From positions 32,831-96,830 of the forward strand of contig JAEINQ010000015.1 in the NCBI GenBank assembly GCA_016342285.1: DNA of 64,000 nucleotides, read 5' to 3'. The notes under the pieces are model-generated. The model saw nothing but the letters and a program-made list of their open reading frames with translations. It was not told where the DNA came from and did not search any database. Origin of the DNA: Desulfobacterales bacterium (GTDB lineage Bacteria; Desulfobacterota; Desulfobacteria; Desulfobacterales; JAEINQ01). Shown here in pieces: positions 63,876 through 64,000 of this stretch. How positions within the stretch are numbered: position 1 is the stretch's first letter; each line of letters starts with the position of its first letter. Position numbers and translations under genes: made by a program.

Positions 63876-64000
63876 ATGAACGAGTATACCAGTGTGACCC
63901 AGACGGATATGAACTACGATGCAGCGCGTCCCGCGGCGGCCAATCCGGTCAAGATCGAGGATCTTTCGTTGCGCGACGGTCACCAGTCGCTGTTTGCCAC
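63876..64000 (+). CDS. Biotin-dependent carboxyltransferase alpha/5S subunit (3' partial)
   Basis: Only the first 41 residues are in the window, including IEDLSLRDGHQSLFAT, the start of the HMGL/pyruvate-carboxylase-type barrel, with the RDGHQS metal-site motif. The rest lies downstream. It could be pyruvate carboxylase subunit B, oxaloacetate decarboxylase alpha or the transcarboxylase 5S subunit. GGAGGG is upstream of the ATG. Confidence 0.85.
   Translation, partial: MNEYTSVTQTDMNYDAARPAAANPVKIEDLSLRDGHQSLFA

Overview
The window looks like a high-GC chromosomal segment of a sulfate-reducer-type Desulfobacterota. This is inferred from gene content: a hydrogenase-4-like membrane complex with a degenerate catalytic subunit, a methylmalonyl-CoA propionate pathway, GatB, many radical SAM enzymes and sigma-54 regulation. 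It is not inferred from any marker gene. No rRNA, tRNA, CRISPR array or insertion sequence was recognised.

Region 1 (1 to about 30.7 kb) is a large lipid-like biosynthetic cluster. It holds a partial PlsC-type acyltransferase, FabG, an ApeP-like dehydratase, a FabZ-like hotdog protein, a PKS-type double-hotdog dehydratase, a YbgC-like thioesterase and two acyl carrier proteins. It also has three ketosynthase genes (one fused to a chain-length-factor-like domain), PlsY, an adenylate-forming ligase and six radical SAM enzymes, three with cobalamin-binding-type N-termini. Surface or export functions are a LolA-like protein, a lipoprotein, an MMPL exporter fused to a methyltransferase, a GT25 glycosyltransferase, a NodB deacetylase and a secreted beta-propeller. 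A penicillin-acylase-like hydrolase is also present. The logic resembles aryl polyene clusters, but the radical SAM content is more like that reported around candidate ladderane genes. The product cannot be named from sequence.

Region 2 (30.9-40.7 kb) is housekeeping: a MOT1-type molybdate/sulfate transporter, ThiM, a VapBC-like module, GatB, QueA-Tgt, a NifU-like protein, an aminotransferase and methylmalonyl-CoA epimerase. A Phd/ParE module at 23.5-24.3 kb has a frameshifted toxin and is split by a dispersed repeat.

Region 3 (41.5-47.6 kb) is regulatory: a sigma-54 activator with altered Walker B, a NifX-like protein, three receiver-only proteins, a CBS-domain protein and a DASS transporter. 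There is no intact histidine kinase in the window.

Region 4 (47.8-57.6 kb) is a six-gene energy-converting hydrogenase-related (Ehr) complex whose large subunit lacks the Ni-Fe cysteines. It is followed by a second CBS protein and a beta-helix protein.

Region 5 (57.8-64 kb) is a TetR regulator and the methylmalonyl-CoA pathway: mutase, MeaB, carboxyltransferase, a small protein and the start of a biotin-dependent carboxyltransferase. The epimerase at 40.2 kb belongs to the same pathway. Intergenic regions are unusually rich in dispersed repeats and palindromes.
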